Translations under genes and position numbers: made by a program
Assembly: GCA_001917175.1 (NCBI GenBank)
Contig: MNTV01000020.1
Coordinates: forward strand, 206,239-256,588
DNA length: 50,350 nt
Source of the DNA: Azospirillum sp. 51_20
Lineage (GTDB): Bacteria > Pseudomonadota > Alphaproteobacteria > RF32 > CAG-239
Direction: 5' to 3'
Notes under the pieces: generated by a model
Seen by the model: only the letters and a program-made list of their open reading frames with translations
The model's database searches: none
Told to the model about the DNA's origin: nothing
Part shown: piece after piece, positions 7,654 through 14,811 of the stretch
Position numbering within the stretch: the first letter of the stretch is position 1
How the letters are laid out: every line of letters begins with the position of its first letter

Positions 7654-8190
7654 TCAGCCATGCTCGGCTTTGATCTTGTACATGTATTCGATCACGTCCT
7701 GACTGTCCCACTCGGCACTGCCGCGGATTCTTCCTATTTCTTTGCCTTCGCGGCCGATCAGCACCGTCACCGGCGAGGAAAAAATGCCGAACGCCGCCGC
7801 CAGATCGCTCTTGTCGTCAACATAAGTTTCCAGATCCGGCGCCCCGTACTTGGAAAGCAGCCGGCGCTGTTCGGCAAAACCGCCCTGCCATTCCTCTTTC
7901 GGAGAAATCAGAATCACCCGGATACCGTCGTTTTTGGTCTGCCGGGCAAACTCGTTTAAACTTTCCAGTTCGCGAATGCAGGGAACGCAGTAACGCGACC
8001 AAAACACCGCCAGCACGAAATCGCCTTTGAAATCGTCCATCCGCACGCGGTTGCCGGCCTCTCCGTATACCGCCTTCGACGGCACGTCGCGGGCCGCACC
8101 GTAAATGTTCACGCCCTTTTCCGAAGCTTCTGCGGCGATCGTCTGCAAACACAGCGCCACCGTCAAAAAAATTTGCCAGATTTTTCTCAT
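7654..8190 (-). CDS. TlpA/ResA-like periplasmic thioredoxin-fold protein
   Basis: A 178-aa protein with a signal peptide (MRKIWQIFLTVALCLQTIAA) and a thioredoxin-like fold. The active-site motif is RYCVPCIRE (CxxC) about 75 residues in, preceded by FVLAVFWS. VLIGREGKEIGRI follows, the cis-Pro region being SSPVTVL. Such proteins act as periplasmic thiol-disulfide reductants, for example in cytochrome c maturation; the physiological partner is not shown. The ATG at 8190 is chosen over a longer open frame because of the signal peptide and a TAGG element before it. It diverges from the small lipoprotein gene at 8290. Confidence 0.87.
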   Translation of the reverse strand: MRKIWQIFLTVALCLQTIAAEASEKGVNIYGAARDVPSKAVYGEAGNRVRMDDFKGDFVLAVFWSRYCVPCIRELESLNEFARQTKNDGIRVILISPKEEWQGGFAEQRRLLSKYGAPDLETYVDDKSDLAAAFGIFSSPVTVLIGREGKEIGRIRGSAEWDSQDVIEYMYKIKAEHG

Positions 8191-8289
8191 TTGCCTATTG
8201 ATAACTGTATTATATTTTTTGCCTTGTTTCCGATAGAGTAATAATATATAAACATTGATACGCAAATAGACAAGCAAAAGGTGAAAGAT

Positions 8290-8421
8290 ATGAATAAGGC
8301 ATCGTTGTTTCTGTGGCTTTTTCTGGTTGCCGCCGGGCTCTCGCTTGCCGGCTGCGGCAAAGTTTCCACCCCGGTGCCGCCGGAAGGAAGCTCCTATCCC
8401 CACTCCTACCCGCGGAAATAA
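8290..8421 (+). CDS. Small LptM-like lipoprotein
   Basis: A 43-aa lipoprotein. It has a short hydrophobic signal with lipobox LAGC (Cys22), then CGKVSTPVPPEGSSYPHSYPRK. The Pro-rich tail directly after the lipidated Cys is the hallmark of LptM/YifL-type small lipoproteins, which in E. coli assist LptD-LptE assembly. The tail SSYPHSYP resembles alphaproteobacterial versions as I remember them. A good SD (AAGGTGA) lies 7 nt upstream. The stop is 25 bp before the vWA gene, so it may be read into that operon. Function is by family analogy only. Confidence 0.7.
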   Translation: MNKASLFLWLFLVAAGLSLAGCGKVSTPVPPEGSSYPHSYPRK

Positions 8422-8446
8422 CGCCTACAGACAAGGAACATAAAAA

Positions 8447-9133
8447 ATGGCAGAAAACAACTTCGTAGACGACATGATTCCTTATGTGGAATTTGCCGAC
8501 AATGCCAACGAACGCACCCCCTGCGTTTTGGTGCTGGACTGTTCCGGGTCCATGCGCGGCGAACCGATCAAACAGTTAAACGTCGGTTTGAAAGCGCTGG
8601 AAAAGGAACTGAAGGAAGACATCGACGCCAGCTCAAGGGTGCAGCTTCTGATCATCAAGGCCTTCGGCAAGGACGAAACCGAAGTTTCCGCCGACTGGAT
8701 CGACGCCATGAACTTCACCGCGCCGGAAATGGCCGCCGGCGGCCTCACCCCGCTCGGCAAGGCGATGGAACTGGCGCTGCAGAAGATCGAAGAGCAGAAG
8801 TGCCTTTACGACAGCTGCGGCATCACTTCCAAACGGCCGTGGATTTTCCTCATCAGCGACGGCGAACCGACCGACTACGACTGGGAAAGCGTCGCCCGCA
8901 AATGCTGCCGGGCGCAGGAAAACAAAAAAGTGGTGATCCACGCCGTCGGCACCGAAGGCGCCAACCTGGAAAAACTGGCGCGCTTTTCGCTCAACTCGCC
9001 CAAACGCCTCACCGGGCTGAAATTTACCGAATTTTTCCTCTGGCTCAGCCGCAGCGTTTCCTGCATATCCAAAGCAGCGCCGAACGCCGGAGACCTGTTT
9101 GAAGACACGGGAAACTGGGATGAAGAAAACTAA
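8447..9133 (+). CDS. TerY-like von Willebrand factor A domain protein
   Basis: A 228-aa cytoplasmic vWA protein. The metal-ion-dependent adhesion site is intact: DCSGSM at residues 31-36 (DxSxS), the GGLTPLG threonine, and the Asp in FLISDGEPTD. This is the TerY/YegL type of vWA. It is the first gene of a tightly packed triad with a PP2C phosphatase (14-bp overlap) and a protein kinase, the arrangement known from comparative genomics as the TerY-P triad linked to tellurite and other chemical stress systems. An AAGGA SD precedes the ATG. It probably acts as a metal-dependent scaffold or phosphorylation target. Confidence 0.92.
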   Translation: MAENNFVDDMIPYVEFADNANERTPCVLVLDCSGSMRGEPIKQLNVGLKALEKELKEDIDASSRVQLLIIKAFGKDETEVSADWIDAMNFTAPEMAAGGLTPLGKAMELALQKIEEQKCLYDSCGITSKRPWIFLISDGEPTDYDWESVARKCCRAQENKKVVIHAVGTEGANLEKLARFSLNSPKRLTGLKFTEFFLWLSRSVSCISKAAPNAGDLFEDTGNWDEEN

Positions 9134-9872
9134 AGCCGCCAACATCAAAGTGCGCGCCGCCTGCATCACCGGACCGGTGCACCTCGGCCGCGGCCAGCTC
9201 TGTCAGGACCGCTGCCGCTGGTCCACCCGCGGCGCCAACTTCGTCGCTGTCGTTTCCGACGGCGCCGGTTCCACCAAATACGGCCGCATCGGCGCCAAAA
9301 TCGTCTGCGACACGCTGGTCGACCTGCTGGAAAACGCCCCGTTTAAGGACATCCGCGCAGCCATCGTCAAAGCCATCGGCGTCGCCCGCGACAAGCTCGC
9401 CTTCCACCGGCTCAATTCCGCCAACAACAAAAAAGGCATCATGGCTTTTGCCGCCACCGTGGTCGGCGTCGTCTGCCACAAGGGCGAAGGGCTGTTTTTC
9501 CACATCGGCGACGGCGCGGCGCTGGCTTTCACCTCGTCCGACCTCTCCAGCTATGTCGCTTCCAAGCCGGAAAACGGGGTCTTTGCCTGCGAAACCTATT
9601 TCTATACCATGGACGACTGGCAGGAAAGCCTGCGTTTTACCGCCTTTAAGGAAGCGCACACGGTGATGCTGATGTCCGACGGACTGACCAACTTTTCCTT
9701 TGCCCCCGACTTCAGCCGCATTGAGCCGAATTTTCTGCTGCCGATCAACGACTTTCTCAACCGGGAAAAACAACAGGTCCGCGCCGTACGCGCCCTGACC
9801 AACACCCTCAACACCACCCGGGCCAAGCGTCTGAACCCTGATGACAAAACCTTTTTGTGGGCCAGGCTGTAA
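9120..9872 (+). CDS. PP2C-type serine/threonine phosphatase
   Basis: A 250-aa PPM/PP2C-family phosphatase. The metal-binding motifs are visible: CQDRCRW near the N-terminus, VVSDGAGSTKYG (DGAG), FHIGDGAAL and MLMSDGLTN. The ATG at 9120 is used; the frame is open to a TTG at 9099, but the ATG is better placed and a GGGA element precedes it. It overlaps the end of the vWA gene by 14 bp, and its stop shares bases with the start of the kinase (TAATG). It presumably dephosphorylates targets of the kinase, possibly the vWA protein, in the same operon. Confidence 0.92.
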   Translation: MKKTKAANIKVRAACITGPVHLGRGQLCQDRCRWSTRGANFVAVVSDGAGSTKYGRIGAKIVCDTLVDLLENAPFKDIRAAIVKAIGVARDKLAFHRLNSANNKKGIMAFAATVVGVVCHKGEGLFFHIGDGAALAFTSSDLSSYVASKPENGVFACETYFYTMDDWQESLRFTAFKEAHTVMLMSDGLTNFSFAPDFSRIEPNFLLPINDFLNREKQQVRAVRALTNTLNTTRAKRLNPDDKTFLWARL

Positions 9873-11350
9873 TGGAAGAAACCGCGCAGACATACAATGC
9901 CATTTACGGCGACCGCACCTGGGAGCAGATCACGCTCGGCGAAATGATCAACAAGGGCGGCGCCGCCGGCCGCATTTTCCGGGTTAAAGGGCACCCGCAG
10001 CTGGTGGCCAAAATTTTTCACAACCTGAACAAAAGCAGCGCCAACCGGGAAAAGCTGCAGGCCATGCTGCTCAACCGGCCGAGTTTTTCGCCGGCGATGA
10101 AAGACGGCAAACGGTTCACCATGGAAGACGGCAACAACTATATTCAGATCGCCTGGCCGGAAGCCCTGCTGGAAAACGAATACGGCTTCTGCGTCGGCTA
10201 TCTGATGCCGCTGATCGACTTGAGCCGGGCGGCTTCGCTCGACCACTTCATGCAAAAGGCGATCCGCCAGAAGCTGAAACTGACGGAAAAATACGAACAC
10301 CGTCTGCAGGCCGCCTACAACCTCTGCACCATGGTGGCGGCGCTGCACGAAAAAGGCCACTACATCGTCGACCTCAAACCTTCCAACGTATATGTTTACA
10401 AACAAAGCATGCTGATCGCCATCCTCGACTGCGACGGCTTTTCGATCCGCGGCGAAAACGGCCGCTATCCGGCCGAGTTCGTCAGCGAGGAATACATCTA
10501 CCCGGAAGGCATGAAGCAAAACTGCGACCAGATGGGCGAGGAACAGGACAAGTTCGCCCTGGCGGTGATTTTGTTCAAACTCCTGAACAACGGCATTCAC
10601 CCTTTTTCCGGCGTGCCGCGCAAGCAGGGGGTGCCCAACCTCACCATTCAGGAACGGATCGCGGCCTACCATTACGCTTACGGTTCCTGGGCGGACCTGT
10701 ATCAGGCGCCGCACCCTTACAGCATTCACGACTACTTTGCCAAAGACACGCTGGAACTTTTCGACCGCGCCTTCGTCAAAGGAATGAAACGGCCGAGCGC
10801 GGCGGAGTGGGAGCGCCATCTGCGCAACCTGCTGCAAAACCTGCGTCCCTGCAAAAAAAATCCCGACCATGCTTATTTTACTTCCAAAGGCTGCGGCCTC
10901 TGCCTGATGGAGGAAAAGTTCAAATCCGACATGCGCGAACGCCGGGCGCAGCTGCAAACGCCCAAAACCGTGCGCGGACTGGAAATAGAAAACATGACGC
11001 CGGAAAAAATGGAAGCGGAAAAGCAGCTCCGGCACCAAAAGCTGATCCGCGCCAACCACATTACCGCCGCCGCGGTCGCCGTCTATCTGGTCTTTTTCGG
11101 CATGCTGCATTTTATGTTTGCTCCCTTGGCCGAAACGCTGACAAAAGCGGGGATCGGCCTGCAGATGATCGGCATTATTCTGATCATGAGCGGCATCCAC
11201 AAAATTTTTAAGAAGATCCGCCCGAAAGTCCCTCTTTTCCGCTACGATCTGCTGCCGCTGCTGCTGGAAGTCTATGCCTTCATCTGCATGCTGGTCACGC
11301 TGATCGCCGTCAACCGGCTGCCGCTTGAAATCCTCGCTCTGGCGCCTTAA
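9872..11350 (+). CDS. Membrane-anchored Ser/Thr kinase-like protein with Zn ribbon (TerY-P kinase)
   Basis: A 492-aa protein, translationally coupled to the phosphatase (TAATG). Residues about 20-310 form an Hks1-like kinase domain. It has a glycine-rich loop (INKGGAAGRIF), VAKIF (the VAIK lysine), VDLKPSNVYV (catalytic loop) and DCDGFSI in the DFG position. Residues about 325-345 hold a small zinc-ribbon-like cluster (one Cys and one His near PCKKNPDH, then CGLC). A charged coiled region follows, then three hydrophobic segments (about 390-490: AVAVYLVFFGMLHF, IGIILIMSG, LEVYAFICMLV) that anchor it in the inner membrane. Kinase plus Zn ribbon next to vWA and PP2C genes fits the TerY-P triad. 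The catalytic loop has VD where canonical kinases have HRD. Confidence 0.9.
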   Translation: MEETAQTYNAIYGDRTWEQITLGEMINKGGAAGRIFRVKGHPQLVAKIFHNLNKSSANREKLQAMLLNRPSFSPAMKDGKRFTMEDGNNYIQIAWPEALLENEYGFCVGYLMPLIDLSRAASLDHFMQKAIRQKLKLTEKYEHRLQAAYNLCTMVAALHEKGHYIVDLKPSNVYVYKQSMLIAILDCDGFSIRGENGRYPAEFVSEEYIYPEGMKQNCDQMGEEQDKFALAVILFKLLNNGIHPFSGVPRKQGVPNLTIQERIAAYHYAYGSWADLYQAPHPYSIHDYFAKDTLELFDRAFVKGMKRPSAAEWERHLRNLLQNLRPCKKNPDHAYFTSKGCGLCLMEEKFKSDMRERRAQLQTPKTVRGLEIENMTPEKMEAEKQLRHQKLIRANHITAAAVAVYLVFFGMLHFMFAPLAETLTKAGIGLQMIGIILIMSGIHKIFKKIRPKVPLFRYDLLPLLLEVYAFICMLVTLIAVNRLPLEILALAP

Positions 11351-11425
11351 ATTTTTACTATGAAAAAAAAATTTTTTATGGTATAAGCGTTCTAAATAAA
11401 AAAATACTATGAAAGGTTTATTAAC

Positions 11426-12823
11426 TTGAAAAGCTTAAATCCCATTCTCATTTCCGGCAAAGAAGTCCTGCCGCTGGTCGAAGGCGGCAAAGGCATTAAC
11501 GGCAGCGACGGCCGCAGCAGCGGTGCCTGGGCGCACGAAAACTGCGTCGGCACGTTCTCCGGCGTCAGCCCGGACTTTTACGACGACAAAGGCAACGTCG
11601 TTATTGAAAAGTTTTTAAAAAGATCGCGGCCGGAACGTCATGAAGAAATGGTGGAAAGAGCCATTAAGGGCGGTATCGCCCAGGCTCAGGTTGCGCACGA
11701 AGTTTCCGGCGGCAACGGCCGCATCCACATGAACATGCTGTGGGAGCTGGCGGATTCCCAGCGCATCCTCGAAGGCGTGCTGGAAAAGGCCAAAGGCCTG
11801 ATCAACGGCATCACCTGCGGCGCCGGCATGCCCTATCACCTCGGCGCGCTGGCTTCAAAATTCGGCGTCTACTATTACCCGATCGTTTCTTCCGCCCGCG
11901 CCTTCAACATCCTGTGGAAACGCGCCTATTCCAATTTTACCGAATTTCTGGGCGGCGTCGTTTACGAAGACCCGTGGCTGGCCGGCGGACACAACGGCCT
12001 TTCCAACGCCGAGGATCCGGCCAAACCGGAAACGCCCTATAACCGCGTTGCCGAACTGCGGCGGCTGATGAACGGCTACGGCCTGACGGAAACGCCGATT
12101 ATTCTGGCCGGCGGCGTTTGGTCGCTGAAAGACTGGGAAGACTACATCGACAATCCGGAAATTGGCAAAATCGCCTTCCAGTTCGGCACCCGGCCGATGA
12201 TCACCAAGGAAAGCCCGATCAGCGAAGCCTGGAAAAAAGTGATGCTGCACGTCAAAAAAGGCGACGTCATTTTACAGCGTTTCAGCCCCACCGGTTTCTT
12301 TTCTTCGGCCATCAAAAATTCTTTTCTGGCTAAACTGATCGATCGCAAAAACGGCGAAATCGCTTTCAAAACGGAAGCCGACGCGGAATTTTCCCAGCCG
12401 CTGAAAATAAGCGACCACAAAACCGTGTTCATCAAGCCTGACGATATGGCCAAAGCCAACAACCAGATCAACGCCGGACTGACGTCGATCAAGGAAACGC
12501 CGGATCAGACCGTCGTTTTCATGACCCCGGAAGACTGGGAGCAAATGAAGGAAGACCGCAAAAACTGCGTCGGCTGCCTTTCCCAGTGCCAGTTCTCCAC
12601 CTGGTCGGCCGTCAGCCCCACCGGTTCAACCGGCCGCATCCCCGATCCGCGCACCTATTGCATCCACAAGACGCTGTACGAAGTCGGACACGGCGGCAGC
12701 GTAAAGGACCATCTGCTGTTTGCCGGTCATCAGGTTTACCGCTTTGCAACCGATCCGCTTTACCGCAACGGCTGCATTCCGTCGGTTAAGGAACTGATTG
12801 AAAAAATCAAACGCGGCGAATAA
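11426..12823 (+). CDS. NPD/nitronate monooxygenase-like FMN oxidoreductase
   Basis: A 465-aa TIM-barrel flavoprotein of the 2-nitropropane dioxygenase/enoyl reductase superfamily. Supporting segments are GKGINGSDGRSSGAW near the N-terminus, GITCGAGMPYHLG, PIILAGGVWSLKDW (the FMN phosphate-binding region) and FQFGTRPMITKESP. It is longer than the usual 320-360 aa. The C-terminal third carries a CVGCLSQCQF Cys cluster that is not part of the minimal family, possibly an Fe-S or structural metal site. The start is a TTG at 11426 with GAAAGG about 10 nt upstream; no in-frame ATG lies near. Substrate unknown. It stands alone, with a strong terminator after it. Confidence 0.8.
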   Translation: MKSLNPILISGKEVLPLVEGGKGINGSDGRSSGAWAHENCVGTFSGVSPDFYDDKGNVVIEKFLKRSRPERHEEMVERAIKGGIAQAQVAHEVSGGNGRIHMNMLWELADSQRILEGVLEKAKGLINGITCGAGMPYHLGALASKFGVYYYPIVSSARAFNILWKRAYSNFTEFLGGVVYEDPWLAGGHNGLSNAEDPAKPETPYNRVAELRRLMNGYGLTETPIILAGGVWSLKDWEDYIDNPEIGKIAFQFGTRPMITKESPISEAWKKVMLHVKKGDVILQRFSPTGFFSSAIKNSFLAKLIDRKNGEIAFKTEADAEFSQPLKISDHKTVFIKPDDMAKANNQINAGLTSIKETPDQTVVFMTPEDWEQMKEDRKNCVGCLSQCQFSTWSAVSPTGSTGRIPDPRTYCIHKTLYEVGHGGSVKDHLLFAGHQVYRFATDPLYRNGCIPSVKELIEKIKRGE

Positions 12824-12829
12824 GACAAG

Positions 12830-12861
12830 CCCCCCGGAAACTCCGGGGGGTTATTTTTTTT
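12830..12861 (+). terminator. Rho-independent terminator of the NPD gene
   Basis: CCCCCCGGA / TCCGGGGGG arms (9 bp) with a 3-nt loop followed by TTATTTTTTTT, 7 bp after the stop codon. Confidence 0.92.
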
Positions 12862-13157
12862 GCGTTTTCACATTTACGGCTGCAACGGCAGAAAAAGCGA
12901 ACGTCTCGTTTCGTGCGATATGTTTGTTCTGCCCTCATGCTTTCTTATCCATCCGGCGCACCATAAAAAAACACGGAGAAAAACCTTCCCGACAACGGTA
13001 TTATGCCCGTTAACCCGTTTGTATCGGAAAACCGCCGACCATAAACCGCGACGCCGCCATCCGGAGACAACGTTCCCGGCAAAAATACGCCGTTAAAAAG
13101 CGACTTTCAGAAGAATCAACCGTTTTCTTTTGAAACGCCCCGTACCGACGGCCTCTT
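12862..13157. other. Intergenic stretch without a supportable gene
   Basis: About 300 bp between the NPD terminator and the convergent membrane-protein gene. Short open frames exist on the plus strand (for example 12860-13096), but they lack an SD and have unlikely composition. I see no RNA gene or repeat. Confidence 0.5.
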
Positions 13158-13616
13158 TTACTGCTTTTCGTCAGACAGGCATTCGTCTTCCTCCATCCAC
13201 ACAAAACAACCTTCCCGGCATTTTTGCAAATCGGCGTCCCAAACGTAACGATGGGAAGAACAGATGATTTGTGCCCGCACCGTTTCCATATGGGAAGAAT
13301 AGGCAAAAGAAAGAAAAAGCGCCGCACAAACGGCAAGAACAAGATAACTTTTTCTGCTCAGTCCGGCAACCGTCCAAACGATCAGATAAAGCAAAATCAC
13401 CGCCATCATAACGACGTAAAGCCACTCGGCCCAATAAGCCAGCTCTTCGCTGCCGGCTATCGGAAAACGGCGCATTTTCCAACCGACCAGCGACCATTCG
13501 CCGATTGCCATCACAATAAGCAGAAGCGTAAACAAAAACTTAAAGCCGAACCACAATACCGACAACAGCAGTCCCCCCAAAAACCGCGAACTTTTATATC
13601 GCTCCTCAATCGCCAT
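13158..13616 (-). CDS. Hypothetical membrane protein with Cys-containing tail
   Basis: A 152-aa protein with three or four hydrophobic segments (about residues 12-42, 61-85 and 87-107) and a C-terminal exported-looking segment of about 40 residues containing five Cys and many acidic residues (from CSSHRYVWDAD to EDECLSDEKQ). A good AGAGG SD lies 7 nt upstream. It begins 45 bp downstream of the gene remnant at 13662-13904 on the same strand. A membrane protein directly behind a truncated gene could be an orphan immunity protein, but nothing in its sequence proves this. Confidence 0.65.
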   Translation of the reverse strand: MAIEERYKSSRFLGGLLLSVLWFGFKFLFTLLLIVMAIGEWSLVGWKMRRFPIAGSEELAYWAEWLYVVMMAVILLYLIVWTVAGLSRKSYLVLAVCAALFLSFAYSSHMETVRAQIICSSHRYVWDADLQKCREGCFVWMEEDECLSDEKQ

Positions 13617-13661
13617 CTTTCCTCTTTCCCTGCAAAGTTTTCATTAAACAACCGATAAAAA

Positions 13662-13904
13662 CTATTTGTAATATTCGCGGGGATTGCGCGGACAACTATC
13701 CCATAACGTTTTTCCCGTTTCCGCCCCCCTTTTTCCCCGTAAATTGGCAGCCATATCATCTGATGCATCCTGCAAATCAGCATCCGGCCCCAACGCCTGA
13801 AATATTTCTCTGTTTCGGCTTAGATTTATAGCCAACTCACCTTCCGACATACCTCTTTTCGCCGCTTCATAAACAGCTTCTACATTTCCTATAGAACCAG
13901 TTTT
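13662..13904 (-). pseudogene. 5'-truncated gene remnant
   Basis: An 81-codon open frame with no start at its beginning. After an in-frame TAG (13905-13907) it reads KTGSIGNVEAVYEAAKRG, then continues through an ATG at 13850 to the C-terminus (...LWDSCPRNPREYYK). Conserved-looking coding sequence before the first ATG and the lack of an SD suggest that the 5' part of a longer gene was lost. The upstream 13910-14000 sequence is AT-rich and non-coding. The original product is not recognised. The downstream neighbour is a small membrane protein. Confidence 0.45.
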
Positions 13905-14000
13905 CTAAAAACTTATTGTTACAATACATGTATATCGCGTATACTGTAAATATATCTCTGTCAAAAAAATAATCTGTTCATAAATTATGATTAAAAAAAA

Positions 14001-14037
14001 TTTTCCCGCATGACGTACATGTACATATGCGGGAAAA
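14001..14037 (-). terminator. Terminator of grpE
   Basis: TTTTCCCGCAT / ATGCGGGAAAA arms (11 bp) around a 15-nt loop. On the minus strand the stem is followed by a run of about eight T. It lies about 40 bp beyond the grpE stop. Confidence 0.85.
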
Positions 14038-14078
14038 AACATCCGTAAAATCTGTATCAGACAACCGTAGAACGAACT

Positions 14079-14639
14079 TTACCTGCTGACGATAACCATC
14101 GCCTCCCGCAAAATTCTATCATTGATCATATAACCGGTCTGCAATTCGGCCACGACGGTGCCGGCGGGTTTTGACTTGTCTTCCACTTCCTGCACCACCT
14201 GATGGAAAGCGGGATCGAAAACTTTGCCCATCGGTTCCATTCTGGTAACGCCGAACTTGGCCAGCACTTTGCTCAATTCCGATTCGGTCAGTTCCACGCC
14301 TTTTTTCAGCTGTTCGCACTCGCTGCCGCTCAGCTCTTCGGCAGCGGCAAGCGCCCGGTGCAGATTGTCGGCCACGGAAAGAATTTCCTTGGCAAAGGAA
14401 CTGACGGCATATTTGGAGTTTTTCTCCATTTCCGCGGCGCATCGCTTTTTGGTGTTTTCCAGTTCCGCATACGCGCGCAGATAGTCGTCTTTCAGTTTGG
14501 CATTCTCCGCTTTCAAAGCCTCCGCTTCACGGTCGATTTTTTCCGCGGCCGCCTCGATTTCCTCGGTCAGATTTTCGTTGTTTTCCGATGCCTGTTCGCA
14601 TTCGTTTTCGGAGTTATGCTCTTTTTTATCCTTTTTCAT
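14079..14639 (-). CDS. grpE: Nucleotide exchange factor GrpE
   Basis: A 186-aa GrpE, the ADP-release factor of DnaK. It has an acidic, low-complexity N-terminus (first 40 residues rich in Glu and Asn) and a long coiled coil with the family pattern KDDYLRAYAELENTKKR. The beta domain follows (LAKFGVTRMEPMGKVFDPAFHQVVQEV, then AELQTGYMINDRILREAMV). The AGAGGG SD is well placed before the ATG. It is monocistronic between its own promoter-like sequence and terminator, and is separate from dnaJ at 1.3 kb and from any dnaK. Confidence 0.96.
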   Translation of the reverse strand: MKKDKKEHNSENECEQASENNENLTEEIEAAAEKIDREAEALKAENAKLKDDYLRAYAELENTKKRCAAEMEKNSKYAVSSFAKEILSVADNLHRALAAAEELSGSECEQLKKGVELTESELSKVLAKFGVTRMEPMGKVFDPAFHQVVQEVEDKSKPAGTVVAELQTGYMINDRILREAMVIVSR

Positions 14640-14688
14640 TTTTCCCTCTTTAATTTTTTTGCAAAGCGCGTATATTTCTTATATACAA

Positions 14689-14717
14689 CATTTAATGATT
14701 AAAGATAAACAAGTCAA
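14689..14717 (-). promoter_or_regulatory. Candidate promoter of grpE
   Basis: Minus strand TTGACT, 17-bp spacer, TAAATG, about 50 bp upstream of the grpE ATG. The -35 is good and the -10 weak. I see no convincing heat-shock (sigma-32) consensus. Confidence 0.4.
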
Positions 14718-14811
14718 GGGGAGAAGTTTTTATTGCCTTTTTAATTGATTATTAAAACAGACAATATATTCTTTTTTACGATTGATTATTCTGACTACGA
14801 GAGAGATGAGA

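Noticed and set aside
9602..11200. Long minus-strand open frame (532 codons) opposite the kinase gene
   Set aside because: It lies entirely antisense to genes with clear domains, has no SD or recognisable motif, and has the His/Phe/Val-rich composition of a shadow frame in GC-rich DNA.
12860..13096. Plus-strand 78-codon open frame after the NPD terminator
   Set aside because: It begins within the T-run after a strong terminator, has no SD, and its translation has no coherent features.
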